Shown here in pieces: positions 26,265 to 35,453 of a stretch of DNA of 38,646 bases. The translations under genes and the position numbers were made by a program. The DNA lies in NCBI GenBank assembly GCA_023705945.1, contig BPTM01000032.1, positions 1-38,646 on the forward strand, in the 5' to 3' direction. The DNA comes from Candidatus Heimdallarchaeota archaeon. Lineage in GTDB: Archaea > Asgardarchaeota > Heimdallarchaeia > Heimdallarchaeales > Heimdallarchaeaceae. Numbering within the stretch: position 1 is the stretch's first letter; each line of letters starts with the position of its first letter. Under the pieces are notes generated by a model. That model did no database searches, was not told the origin of the DNA, and saw only the letters and a program-made list of their open reading frames with translations.

Positions 26265-29178
26265 TCTCCGTTTTCTTCTTCTTCATTTTGCTGAATATTT
26301 TTGTTTTAACTGTAATAACAATTGCAGGAGGTACGATAAATAATCTTGATACAAATACATCTACGAGAATTCCAATACCTAGTCCTAATCCTATTTGTTG
26401 CATGTGAATCGATGATGTAAAAACTAATGTAAAGTAGGTAGCAGCCATAACAATCCCCGCAACAGATATATTACTCATTGTTTGATCAACAGCATCAACT
26501 ATGTTCTTACTCACGTTTTTATCTTTCTTATTGAGATCATTGAAAATTCCCAAAAATAGAACATCAAAGTCTAACCCTAAAGCTATTAATACTGTATAAA
26601 GAAGTAGAGGAACAATCCAATATATAGATCCTCCCAAGAAGAAATAACCAACACCCCCTAGGAAACCTAGACTAATTCCTAGTGAAATTAAAATAGTTAC
26701 TAACACTCTAAGAGCCATAAGAATGTTTTTCATAAAAATGAAAAGGAGGACAAGAATGGTTAATGAAGCTATCACAATAATGAGGAGGAAATCATCAGTT
26801 ATGCCTACTTTAGAATCGTAAAGAATAGGTGCAAAACCTGTTAAATAAATATCCCAATCTTCGATACCTTTCTCTTGCATTTGTTCGATTATTATCTCTC
26901 TAGCCCTCACTATTTGTATATCTAACCTTCTATCTCCTTCTTCAAAATTAGAACCGAGGATAAGTGTTCCATATGTTACATCAGGAAGTACAAAGTTCTT
27001 CATCAAAATTTGGATTTCTTCTGTTAAGAAATATGAACTGTTCTCATTACTCGTTGTATAGGGTTCACCAATAGGATGACTTAATCCTATAACTCGTGAA
27101 AAATTAATTTCCGCTAATACCGTTTCTACCAATTCAAGAACAACATTAATAGATTCATAGTTTAAAGTCTGATTATCTCGAATGAAACCTTCTCCTTCTG
27201 GAGTGTGGAACAATATTACTATTTGACTAGTAAATTCAGGTCCCATATAATGATTCAAAGCATCTATACCTTGTCTACTCTGATATGATTGTGGTGCAGT
27301 TGAAATCTGAGCATAATCAGTAGGAACTAAAAGAAAAACCCCAGTTCCTATTAGAGCTAAAGCAAATGCGACAGCTAATACCTTACCTGGATTATTGACT
27401 GCTTTTTTCACACCATTAATTACTGAAAACTTTGGTTTCTTTATTCTCTTTAAAGATAATTTCCATTTAGTTAGATACTTTGGATTAACAAGAAGCAGAA
27501 TAGATGGCACAACTGTTAGGGAAACAACCATGCTTGTAAAAAAGCCAATTGCACCTCCAAAACCCATTCCAGTCATAACTGAATATCGGCTTAAGATGAA
27601 AGATCCAAACCCTACAGTCAGAGAAATAGCAGAAATAATGATACTTTTTGATGTTCTCCTTAGAGTTTTCTTTAAAGCATCAATTCTTTTCTCGCCTTGT
27701 TTAATGTGAATCAAATAATCTCCCATGAGGAATACGCAATAATCAGTTGTAGCTCCAAGCACGCTAACACTTAATAAAAGTAAACTCGTGCTTGATAGAC
27801 CTCCCACCATATTACCAATTAGAATGAATAGCAACCTTGAGATACTGAACGCTATTCCCAATACGAATAGTTGGATTACTGGTAAAATAGGCGATCTGTA
27901 AACTAAGGCCAGAATTACAATTATCGTGACAATTATAATTATGTCGGTTTTTTGAAGTTGTAACATATAATCTAGTGAAAGCTCCACAATGAATAGATTA
28001 ATTCCTGTTACAAATAGGTTTAAATCCTTATAATTCGCTTGCAAATCTTCCATAAAGTCAAGAAGTTCAATGTAAGCCTCTTTACCCTTTTCATTTCTAT
28101 GACTTAACGACATTCTAAATGTAATCAATGTTGTATCAACAAGAGTTGTTTCATTTTTGTAGTTTGTATATTGTTTCAAGAATGTTTCAACTATTCCTAA
28201 TGAAATAGGTGGTAATTCTACTTCTCTCCTGAGAACATCCATTAAGTACTTGTTTTTTGTATTAACAAAACCTTCAATATCCCCGTTAGAATACACTTCC
28301 TTGACGAAATTAACACTAAAACTATCAGTCGCGTTAAACAGAAATTTTGTAATTTGTTGGTAAGTATACTCACTCTCATCCCACCTCGTTTCATTAAAAT
28401 CTTCAGAAATAGATAACAATAATTGAAGATATCTAGGATCATCTACATAGGATCCAAAAAGTGAATTATTAGCTACTACGATGGCTTTACATAGATTTAG
28501 TACATCTTGTGAGGTTGTTGGAAGTGTGAGATTTGCAGATACTTTGAAACTTTTCGCAAGTAAATCAAAGAAATCATAAGCATTTAGTAAATATCTAGAT
28601 TCATTGTAAGAATCCAACAAAGTATTTAGATACCATTTTGTTAGAGAAACAGTTGTATCTGTTGCTATATTGACATCTGCGGAAATATTGAATCTATCTA
28701 GCCAAAGAGTGGAAAAATAATCAATACCTCCCCAAATATAATGAATTGAAGAAAACGAAAGTTGTGTTGCAAACCATTGTAGGCTGAAAATTGTTCTTAA
28801 CAGATTATCTGCATCATCAAAAAGAGACGAATATGGTAATTTAGAAGAAAGATAAGGACCAATCTTTGGATTGCTAGTTATATTGTTTATAATACTCGTA
28901 ATAGTTGCTCTTATTTCATCAGTTAGAATTGTACCAGTTGGATTATGAATTATTATCTGGAAACTACTATTATCTTCACTGAATTGACTTAAAATGTCTG
29001 CACCTTGGTCAGCTTCTTGAATATCTCCAGATGATATTAAACTAGAACTTTCATCTGCAACAAACTCGTTCAGATTGAAAATCTTATTCATATTTATTGA
29101 AACTATTAGAATCCAAAAAATGAGTATACAGATAGATACTATTCTATAGTTTTTCTTTATCTTGTCTAAAAGTTTCAA
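26245..29178 (-). CDS. MMPL/RND-superfamily membrane transporter
   Basis: Two TM-extracellular-TM halves; LLLSVSVLGATTDYCVFLMGDYL and LIALGLDFDVLFLGIFNDL motifs typical of MMPL TM4. Confidence 0.93.
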   Translation of the reverse strand: MKLLDKIKKNYRIVSICILIFWILIVSINMNKIFNLNEFVADESSSLISSGDIQEADQGADILSQFSEDNSSFQIIIHNPTGTILTDEIRATITSIINNITSNPKIGPYLSSKLPYSSLFDDADNLLRTIFSLQWFATQLSFSSIHYIWGGIDYFSTLWLDRFNISADVNIATDTTVSLTKWYLNTLLDSYNESRYLLNAYDFFDLLAKSFKVSANLTLPTTSQDVLNLCKAIVVANNSLFGSYVDDPRYLQLLLSISEDFNETRWDESEYTYQQITKFLFNATDSFSVNFVKEVYSNGDIEGFVNTKNKYLMDVLRREVELPPISLGIVETFLKQYTNYKNETTLVDTTLITFRMSLSHRNEKGKEAYIELLDFMEDLQANYKDLNLFVTGINLFIVELSLDYMLQLQKTDIIIIVTIIVILALVYRSPILPVIQLFVLGIAFSISRLLFILIGNMVGGLSSTSLLLLSVSVLGATTDYCVFLMGDYLIHIKQGEKRIDALKKTLRRTSKSIIISAISLTVGFGSFILSRYSVMTGMGFGGAIGFFTSMVVSLTVVPSILLLVNPKYLTKWKLSLKRIKKPKFSVINGVKKAVNNPGKVLAVAFALALIGTGVFLLVPTDYAQISTAPQSYQSRQGIDALNHYMGPEFTSQIVILFHTPEGEGFIRDNQTLNYESINVVLELVETVLAEINFSRVIGLSHPIGEPYTTSNENSSYFLTEEIQILMKNFVLPDVTYGTLILGSNFEEGDRRLDIQIVRAREIIIEQMQEKGIEDWDIYLTGFAPILYDSKVGITDDFLLIIVIASLTILVLLFIFMKNILMALRVLVTILISLGISLGFLGGVGYFFLGGSIYWIVPLLLYTVLIALGLDFDVLFLGIFNDLNKKDKNVSKNIVDAVDQTMSNISVAGIVMAATYFTLVFTSSIHMQQIGLGLGIGILVDVFVSRLFIVPPAIVITVKTKIFSKMKKKKTESGTDKK

Positions 29179-29350
29179 ATTAGTTCACTTTAATTCTTGT
29201 ATTAATGTTTATAATTTTATGTGTGATTTTTCGATTCTTACCGAGCAATTTTTAAGTAACTAATAGTTTCGGCACATAGACATCTTAACTTGATAAGCAA
29301 GCTTCAATTCAAAAAATTTCAAATACAATACTTCTATCTGTGGGGTTAAA

Positions 29351-30046
29351 ATGAACAAAAACGGAAAAGAAAAGAATTCTGGAGTAAATAAATCCGTTCG
29401 CTCTTTAGCTGATGATGAACGTATCAAGAATTTAGCAAATCAGCAAACTGAACATTCTGCAATTATATTAGCTATGCAGCTCATGGTTGAGAATCTTCAA
29501 ACTAATATTCAACATATGATGGAACACTATGAATATGTTCAACAAGTTAGAGATAGATTATTGTCAGATATTCAAAATAAGAAAAGGATCTATATCCTTG
29601 CAAGTGGTCGAAGTGCAATGGTTGGTCAAATGTTCCAAACAAGGCTCGAGCACTTTGGAGTAGAATGCCGCTTTATAACAAATACTAGGTCTGTTCCAAG
29701 ATTAAAAGAAGAAGATAGTATTATTGTAGTGAGTGGTTCTGGAACTACACCAATTGTTAAAGCAATGCTGGAAACCTATTTGATCTATAATCCATTTGTA
29801 ATTGTTTTAACTAGTTATCCACAAAGCGTGATTGGAAGATTAGGAGACGTTACTGTGAAATTAAAGGGGAGAACAAAATCTGATTTATATCGAAGAAGTA
29901 AAGGATTAGACAGTACTTTAGCTCCTGAAGGAACTGCTTTTGAGCAAGCTGCTTTAGCTTTTCTTGATGGTATTGTTGCTGAGCTTGCTGTATCTCTGCA
30001 TAGGGATGAAAAGAGCCTGTCTGAGCTCCACAATCAAGGAGTATAA
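29351..30046 (+). CDS. SIS-domain sugar isomerase, 6-phospho-3-hexuloisomerase-like
   Basis: RIYILASGRSAMVGQMFQTRLEHFGVE, DSIIVVSGSGTTPIVKAMLETY, LAPEGTAFEQAALAFLDGIVAEL. Confidence 0.88.
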   Translation: MNKNGKEKNSGVNKSVRSLADDERIKNLANQQTEHSAIILAMQLMVENLQTNIQHMMEHYEYVQQVRDRLLSDIQNKKRIYILASGRSAMVGQMFQTRLEHFGVECRFITNTRSVPRLKEEDSIIVVSGSGTTPIVKAMLETYLIYNPFVIVLTSYPQSVIGRLGDVTVKLKGRTKSDLYRRSKGLDSTLAPEGTAFEQAALAFLDGIVAELAVSLHRDEKSLSELHNQGV

Positions 30047-30156
30047 GCATTTCATCTAGAAAAATCATATTTTCATTCGTTTTATGACAAAAATCTAGTT
30101 GAAACCATAGTAAGATTTAATAGATTTCCAAAACATAAAAGAATTATACTTTACAC

Positions 30157-30191
30157 TCGAAAAGATTTTATAAATTAAAATCTTAATTCGA
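30157..30191. promoter_or_regulatory. Long palindromic element covering the putative TATA box of the GTPase gene
   Basis: TCGAA-AAGATTTT-ATAAATT-AAAATCTT-AA-TTCGA (13 bp of arms, one 2-nt bulge). Confidence 0.6.
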
Positions 30192-30203
30192 AAAAGCAAA
30201 CTA

Positions 30204-30986
30204 TTGGTGGCAAGAAAAGCGATGTCAGGAAAATTAACTATCAAAGATATCTTCAAGGTTGATGGTTCCGGAGTTCCTTACCTTAAACTGGTAATTTATG
30301 GTCCTTCTTTAGCTGGAAAAACAAGTATGCTTACTGTTTATAACGTACTGAGAAAAGTTGAAGATCCTGAAACTATTTATTCATCATTAAAGAAAATTGA
30401 CGACCCTAGTGGGAGAACTATATTTTATGATCAAAGCACTTTTGAGTTACCTAAAGGCCAAGGAGTTAGCGTTCCAAAGCTTCGTTATCAGGTATGGACA
30501 GTTGCTGGACAAAAGAGACATTACATTCAAAGAAAAGTAGTTCTTGAAGGAGCAGATGGCTTAATCTTCATGTTTGATCCTAGCAAAAATATGTGGGATG
30601 ATAATGTCGAAAGCTTAGCAGAACTAATTTCTTTGAAAGGAGATGCTTTGGGTAAATCTTTACCGTTTATAATAGTATTAAACAAAATAGATATGCCAGC
30701 AGAAGATAGAACTCCTACAGATAGGTTCCTGGATATGTTAGTGGAGAAAAAATTAGCCTCAAATAAAGGTGATGCTTACATGAGAGTAATTGAAACTTCC
30801 TGTCTCCAAGCTAGGAACGAGCTTATGACATTACTCCGTAGTCCTGATATTAAATCCAAATTGGATGAATATGGAAGATTACAGAGAGGCGCAAGACCCT
30901 TAAGTGTTCAAAAAGTTGCTCAGCCAATAGAACAATTAACACGGGAAATTATTATACAAAGAGTGAAGTCTGCTAAACCAGAATAA
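30204..30986 (+). CDS. MglA-like small Ras-superfamily GTPase
   Basis: G1 GPSLAGKTSM, G3-like WTVAGQKR (MglA-type T instead of D), G4 LNKID. Start may be TTG 30204, GTG 30207 or ATG 30222. Confidence 0.88.
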   Translation: MVARKAMSGKLTIKDIFKVDGSGVPYLKLVIYGPSLAGKTSMLTVYNVLRKVEDPETIYSSLKKIDDPSGRTIFYDQSTFELPKGQGVSVPKLRYQVWTVAGQKRHYIQRKVVLEGADGLIFMFDPSKNMWDDNVESLAELISLKGDALGKSLPFIIVLNKIDMPAEDRTPTDRFLDMLVEKKLASNKGDAYMRVIETSCLQARNELMTLLRSPDIKSKLDEYGRLQRGARPLSVQKVAQPIEQLTREIIIQRVKSAKPE

Positions 30987-31014
30987 TTCTTCTTTGCTTC
31001 TTTGAGGGTTAAAT

Positions 31015-31698
31015 TTGCGGCTTGATACTGTAACTCGTATAATTTTAGATCATATTTTAGAAAAAGATGAATTTGATATACCCAAATTTTCACAAAATGA
31101 AAAATTCAAATGCCAAATGATTCTTCAATCAATCAATTATTCTCTAGATGAGTTTTTTAATACGACAAAGTTTAGTGAAACTGAGAAAGGGAAAATAGTT
31201 TATACATTATTAAAACAAGGGAAAAGTGCGACATTAATTATGGAAAAACTAGATTGGAAGGGTTTTGAGCATATAATAAGTACAATCTTTGATGAAAGTA
31301 ACTATTCTGTTATGACAAATTTTAGATTCAAAGATGAGTTTACTAAATACGAAATTGATTTATTAGCTTTCAAATTCCCATATTTGTTTGCAATTTATTG
31401 TAAGCGTCATAATACGGGCTCTTCTAGTTTTCTGAAGAATTCAGCTGAGAAACAGAAAGAAAGAGTGGAAATTTTGTTTGAACAATTCCCTATAATTCTA
31501 GAGGATTTAATATCAAATCTAACCTTACCAATAAAAAGAAAAATATTGCTCTTTCCTCTGATTGTTTCATGGAGGACATATAGTCTTCAATTCTACTCTG
31601 AAATCCCGATTGTCTCTTATGATCATTTATCAGGCTTTTTACAAGAAATAGATGAATATAGAGATGTAATGTTTAGCCTTTCTTTAATGGTTGATTGA
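31015..31698 (+). CDS. Putative PD-(D/E)XK nuclease-fold protein
   Basis: TTG start; LDWKGFEHIISTIFDESNYSV ... YEIDLLAFKFPYLFAIYCKRH resembles restriction-endonuclease-like E...D-x(n)-hhCK motif. Confidence 0.5.
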   Translation: MRLDTVTRIILDHILEKDEFDIPKFSQNEKFKCQMILQSINYSLDEFFNTTKFSETEKGKIVYTLLKQGKSATLIMEKLDWKGFEHIISTIFDESNYSVMTNFRFKDEFTKYEIDLLAFKFPYLFAIYCKRHNTGSSSFLKNSAEKQKERVEILFEQFPIILEDLISNLTLPIKRKILLFPLIVSWRTYSLQFYSEIPIVSYDHLSGFLQEIDEYRDVMFSLSLMVD

Positions 31699-31804
31699 AG
31701 AATTTTTCAAAAAATATACTTGATTTACTAGTCGAACTGACACAATTCATTTATATTCAAATATCTTACTGTCCTATATAACGTAAAGGATTGAGCTGGA
31801 ACAA

Positions 31805-33445
31805 ATGGCAGTAGAATCTGATAGTCCATTCAGTATAGTGCGCTCGCTAATTAAAAAATTTCTAGGAGATATGAGGATTGTTCGAAATTCCTCAGAAGAG
31901 CAAACCAAGGCTAGAGCAGAGGAGATAAAGAGTACTTCTCTTGCTCCCGGTAAAGCGCAATACTCTGTTTCTGAAGTGGACAACATAATACGCAATTTCA
32001 AGAATAGTTACGTAAGCCTTTTTCGAGATATTCATCTTACTGTTGTAACTGAAAGTACATCAAAAATCAGACTAGGTATTGAGCAAGGCTTTGTGGATGC
32101 AGGTATGATAACAAAGGAAATGTTAGATGAGCTAGAAAAATTCAAAAAAGAAGCAAGTAAAATACCTAGACTAGAATCAAAAATTCACGAAGATTCTGTA
32201 AGAATCGATGAAATGAGTGATGCTTTAGGAAATTACAAAGCTGAAACTATTACTATACAGAATGAAATAACTGATCTTCAAACTGTTTTAATTAGCAAAG
32301 ACCAGCAGATAGATGAGCTATCTAAGCGTACTACAACAGTTGGTGTAGATCAATCAATCATTGAAGGTAGAGATCAAGTAATTATAGAAAAAGACAGATT
32401 GGTTCATCAATTAAGTTTAGAAAAAAATAATCTTCAATCTGAGTTTAACAGGCTTAAAATTGAACGAGATGCAATGGCTAAACACGTTGAAGAAATGGAA
32501 ACTAAATTGCGAGCCATGTCTTCAGAAGTTGTATCAAAGGAAGATAAACTATTCGATGATCTGCAGAAACAATTGGATAAATCACGTCAGACTAATTTTA
32601 ATCTTAGAAATCAGATAGCTGAACATGAGGATACCGTAAGAAATCAGAAAATTGACATTCAGCAAAAAGCTACACAGATTGGTACTCTAAAACAACAAAT
32701 AACAACTATTCAAGAGCAAGCTGACGGAAAGCAAGAGGAGAGCGCTCAAATTGATGCTTTAAGGAAACAGCTCAATGAAAAAGATTCAGATATGGAAAGA
32801 CTTGCCGAAACAATGGTTGAGCTACAGCAAGACATTAGCTCAAAAGAACAGGAAGCTCACACACTTAAGACACAATCAGATGAACTCATGATGCAATTTG
32901 CAGAGAAAGAATCAGAAATGAATGATATTCGTGAGATGGCTGAAAAGGCAACAATTGAAAAAGAGGTTTTAGAACAATCATTACTTGATAATGATGAAAC
33001 AATTCAAGATTTGCGTGCAAAATTTGATGAAACAAATAAGGAGCTAAGTGCTACAAAGAACACTCTTGAAATCATGGAAAAACAAGGCTCAATGTCCTCT
33101 GAAGAGAAGTATCAATATGAGCTTAATGTTCAGAAACTACAGAAGAAAATAGATCAAACTAAAAAGACCCTAAAATCTGTTGAAGCATTTCTGAATACTG
33201 ATCCAAAATATCGTGTCCTCTATATCTTAAACGACTTTAAAAGACCTTTAGTTCAAGAAGAGCTATCAAAAATCTTGAACATAAGTTCTGAAGTTGCTTC
33301 AAAGTATATTTTCGAACTTGATTATTTTGGATATATCAAGCAAAATATTGTTGATGGTAAGAAACTAATAGAATCTACTGCATTATTGACTCCTCCATTG
33401 ACTCTTGAAGAACCTACAGAAAAAGAAGAAACCACAGAAGAATAA
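31805..33445 (+). CDS. Long coiled-coil protein with C-terminal winged-helix domain
   Basis: About 350 residues of heptad-rich sequence, then DPKYRVLYILNDFKRPLVQEELSKILNISSEVASKYIFELDYFGYIKQNI. Confidence 0.8.
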   Translation: MAVESDSPFSIVRSLIKKFLGDMRIVRNSSEEQTKARAEEIKSTSLAPGKAQYSVSEVDNIIRNFKNSYVSLFRDIHLTVVTESTSKIRLGIEQGFVDAGMITKEMLDELEKFKKEASKIPRLESKIHEDSVRIDEMSDALGNYKAETITIQNEITDLQTVLISKDQQIDELSKRTTTVGVDQSIIEGRDQVIIEKDRLVHQLSLEKNNLQSEFNRLKIERDAMAKHVEEMETKLRAMSSEVVSKEDKLFDDLQKQLDKSRQTNFNLRNQIAEHEDTVRNQKIDIQQKATQIGTLKQQITTIQEQADGKQEESAQIDALRKQLNEKDSDMERLAETMVELQQDISSKEQEAHTLKTQSDELMMQFAEKESEMNDIREMAEKATIEKEVLEQSLLDNDETIQDLRAKFDETNKELSATKNTLEIMEKQGSMSSEEKYQYELNVQKLQKKIDQTKKTLKSVEAFLNTDPKYRVLYILNDFKRPLVQEELSKILNISSEVASKYIFELDYFGYIKQNIVDGKKLIESTALLTPPLTLEEPTEKEETTEE

Positions 33446-33488
33446 AATTATAAACCTTCTTTTTTCATTTATTTTATATGGGATTCTA

Positions 33489-34019
33489 ATGAATGATTCA
33501 GATACTGAAACTCAAGAAGAAAGGAAATTAATAGAGAAAATTATTGATAGGATTCAAAGTAGTCCTCATATTATCGCGTTAAAGGAGAGAATATCTGGAG
33601 AAAAAAACACTGCGATTATCGTGGATGGACCGAATTTTCTCAGAAGAGTTAAGGATAGACAAATTAAACTTGAGGAAATTGATGAAATAACCAAAGATTT
33701 GGGAAAACCTATTGTTAAAAAAGTAATACTTAATGAGTATGCAGGGGAAAAACTGATTCAAGCCATAGCTAATAGCGGATACGAACCTATTGTATCTCCC
33801 CATGACATTTATTTATCAATGTCCATTGAAATAATGGATGTATTAATGGAAAATCGAAAGATTGATTCCATTATAATAGCCTCTAGACATGCAAGAACAG
33901 CACCGATACTGTTGAAAATAAAGAAAAAAGGGAAAGAAACAGCCATAGTTGGATTTGAACCAGGGATGAGTACATCTGTTAAGAAAATTGCAGACCACTC
34001 TTTTATGATTACTCACTAA
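33489..34019 (+). CDS. NYN-domain (LabA/DUF88-like) putative nuclease, TIGR00288-like
   Basis: KNTAIIVDGPNFLRR, DSIIIASRHARTAPILLKIKKKGKETAIVGFEPGMSTSVKKIADHSFMI. Start corrected from track ORF 33405 to ATG 33489. Confidence 0.88.
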   Translation: MNDSDTETQEERKLIEKIIDRIQSSPHIIALKERISGEKNTAIIVDGPNFLRRVKDRQIKLEEIDEITKDLGKPIVKKVILNEYAGEKLIQAIANSGYEPIVSPHDIYLSMSIEIMDVLMENRKIDSIIIASRHARTAPILLKIKKKGKETAIVGFEPGMSTSVKKIADHSFMITH

Positions 34020-35248
34020 ATTAAATCAACAATGTTCTCTAGCCTGACATAAGTTTCCTTTTGTTCAAAACGAGTAATCAGATGTGTATCTGCAGCTGTT
34101 TTTAGCTCTTCTCTTAATCGATAATGAGCTTTCCTGCTAACAGTTTTTTTGAGTAGATAACGCTTCTCTTGCAACTGTTTAAGATGGTGGGATGCAGATG
34201 TTTTTTGTATGCCTAAGTTGTTAACAATGTCGTCATAAGTAATTCCGTGGTCATAGGCAATAGATTTCATAGATATAAGAGCTAAAATGAACGTTTGAGT
34301 ATTATCATTTAGCGTAACCAAATCATAAAAATCTTCATTCAAATTAATATCTAAGAACGAAATAACATCGTTAACAAGTGATTTTGAAGCAGTGTCTAAA
34401 CCATTATAATAACAATCCTCACATAGTCTAGAACAGATTTTGATGGCATTTAATAAACTTCCACTGGATTTGTTAGCAATATAAGTGAGAATCTCAGAAG
34501 AGAATGGTTGTTGTATCTGTTTATTTTTTGACAGCTTCAAAACAAGAATTTCTAGGATTTCTTCCTCAGTCAATGAATTAATCCTTTCACTAGGAACTAT
34601 GTGGTTAATTAAATCATAATTAGAATACGCCAAACTATTCTTTAGTCGTGTCCATCCTGAGTGGGAAAAAATAAAAACAATAGGCGTATTCTGAAAATCT
34701 CTTTCCATTGCATAACGGAAATCTTCAAAAAATTCGACTAAGAAATCTGCATGGTCAATAATAATGAGTGATAAGGGTTCTCCCCCTGAATCATATTTAC
34801 CAAGAATGTTTCTAAAATTTTGTATGGATTTAGCAATAGAATACTGTTGTTCAGTAAATTCTACTAGTTCTTTCGCATCGATAAATACTGTGTTTCGGAG
34901 CTTTTTGGAAGATTTAACAATATTCTGATGAGCAAGAGAAATCAAAGTACTAATACCCGATTGACAGGAACTAAATAAAACTCCATCCATAATTATTCCA
35001 TCATTACTATTACGGTTTTTTTCTAAACTTTGTGTGAAACTATTGTGGACTTTGTTGATGTAGCGAATTACTTGCTTGAAACGTGGTTCAATGAATGTTT
35101 CAGATTCCAGATCTGCTAAAGATACCTCTTGAAATGGATTACTCTCAAATCCGAAAGAAACAAACGGATCTTGAGGTGTATATGAGATACTGTCACTTTC
35201 CTTGATTGCCTCACGTGCGAGTCTTTCAAACTTATCCATATTCACCAC
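34016..35248 (-). CDS. AAA-like (ORC/Cdc6-resembling) protein with degenerate P-loop and C-terminal winged helix
   Basis: N-terminal FGFESNPFQEV; P-loop position GVLFSSCQSGISTLISLA lacks Lys; Walker B LSLIIIDHAD; HTH YDDIVNNLGIQKTSASHHLKQLQEKRYL. Confidence 0.7.
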   Translation of the reverse strand: MVNMDKFERLAREAIKESDSISYTPQDPFVSFGFESNPFQEVSLADLESETFIEPRFKQVIRYINKVHNSFTQSLEKNRNSNDGIIMDGVLFSSCQSGISTLISLAHQNIVKSSKKLRNTVFIDAKELVEFTEQQYSIAKSIQNFRNILGKYDSGGEPLSLIIIDHADFLVEFFEDFRYAMERDFQNTPIVFIFSHSGWTRLKNSLAYSNYDLINHIVPSERINSLTEEEILEILVLKLSKNKQIQQPFSSEILTYIANKSSGSLLNAIKICSRLCEDCYYNGLDTASKSLVNDVISFLDINLNEDFYDLVTLNDNTQTFILALISMKSIAYDHGITYDDIVNNLGIQKTSASHHLKQLQEKRYLLKKTVSRKAHYRLREELKTAADTHLITRFEQKETYVRLENIVDLI

Positions 35249-35278
35249 AGCAAATATTATCCAGACAACATCTGAACT

Positions 35279-35323
35279 ATTCGAATATTTGAACTTTTCG
35301 TATCATTCGTATCATTCGAATTG
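35279..35323. repeat. Iteron-like repeats in the divergent intergenic region
   Basis: ATTCGAAT (35279-35286), TTCGTATCA x2 (35297-35305, 35306-35314), ATTCGAAT (35314-35321). Confidence 0.65.
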
Positions 35324-35453
35324 TCGGCAAAAAAGAAAATATCACAATACTAACCTTCTAGAGTTTTAGAATGAGCATAATTATACATATTTTAAGGACA
35401 TTTCAACTGGACAAAGAAAAAGGCTTATAGATGTCTGTAAGTTCCTTCGGATA

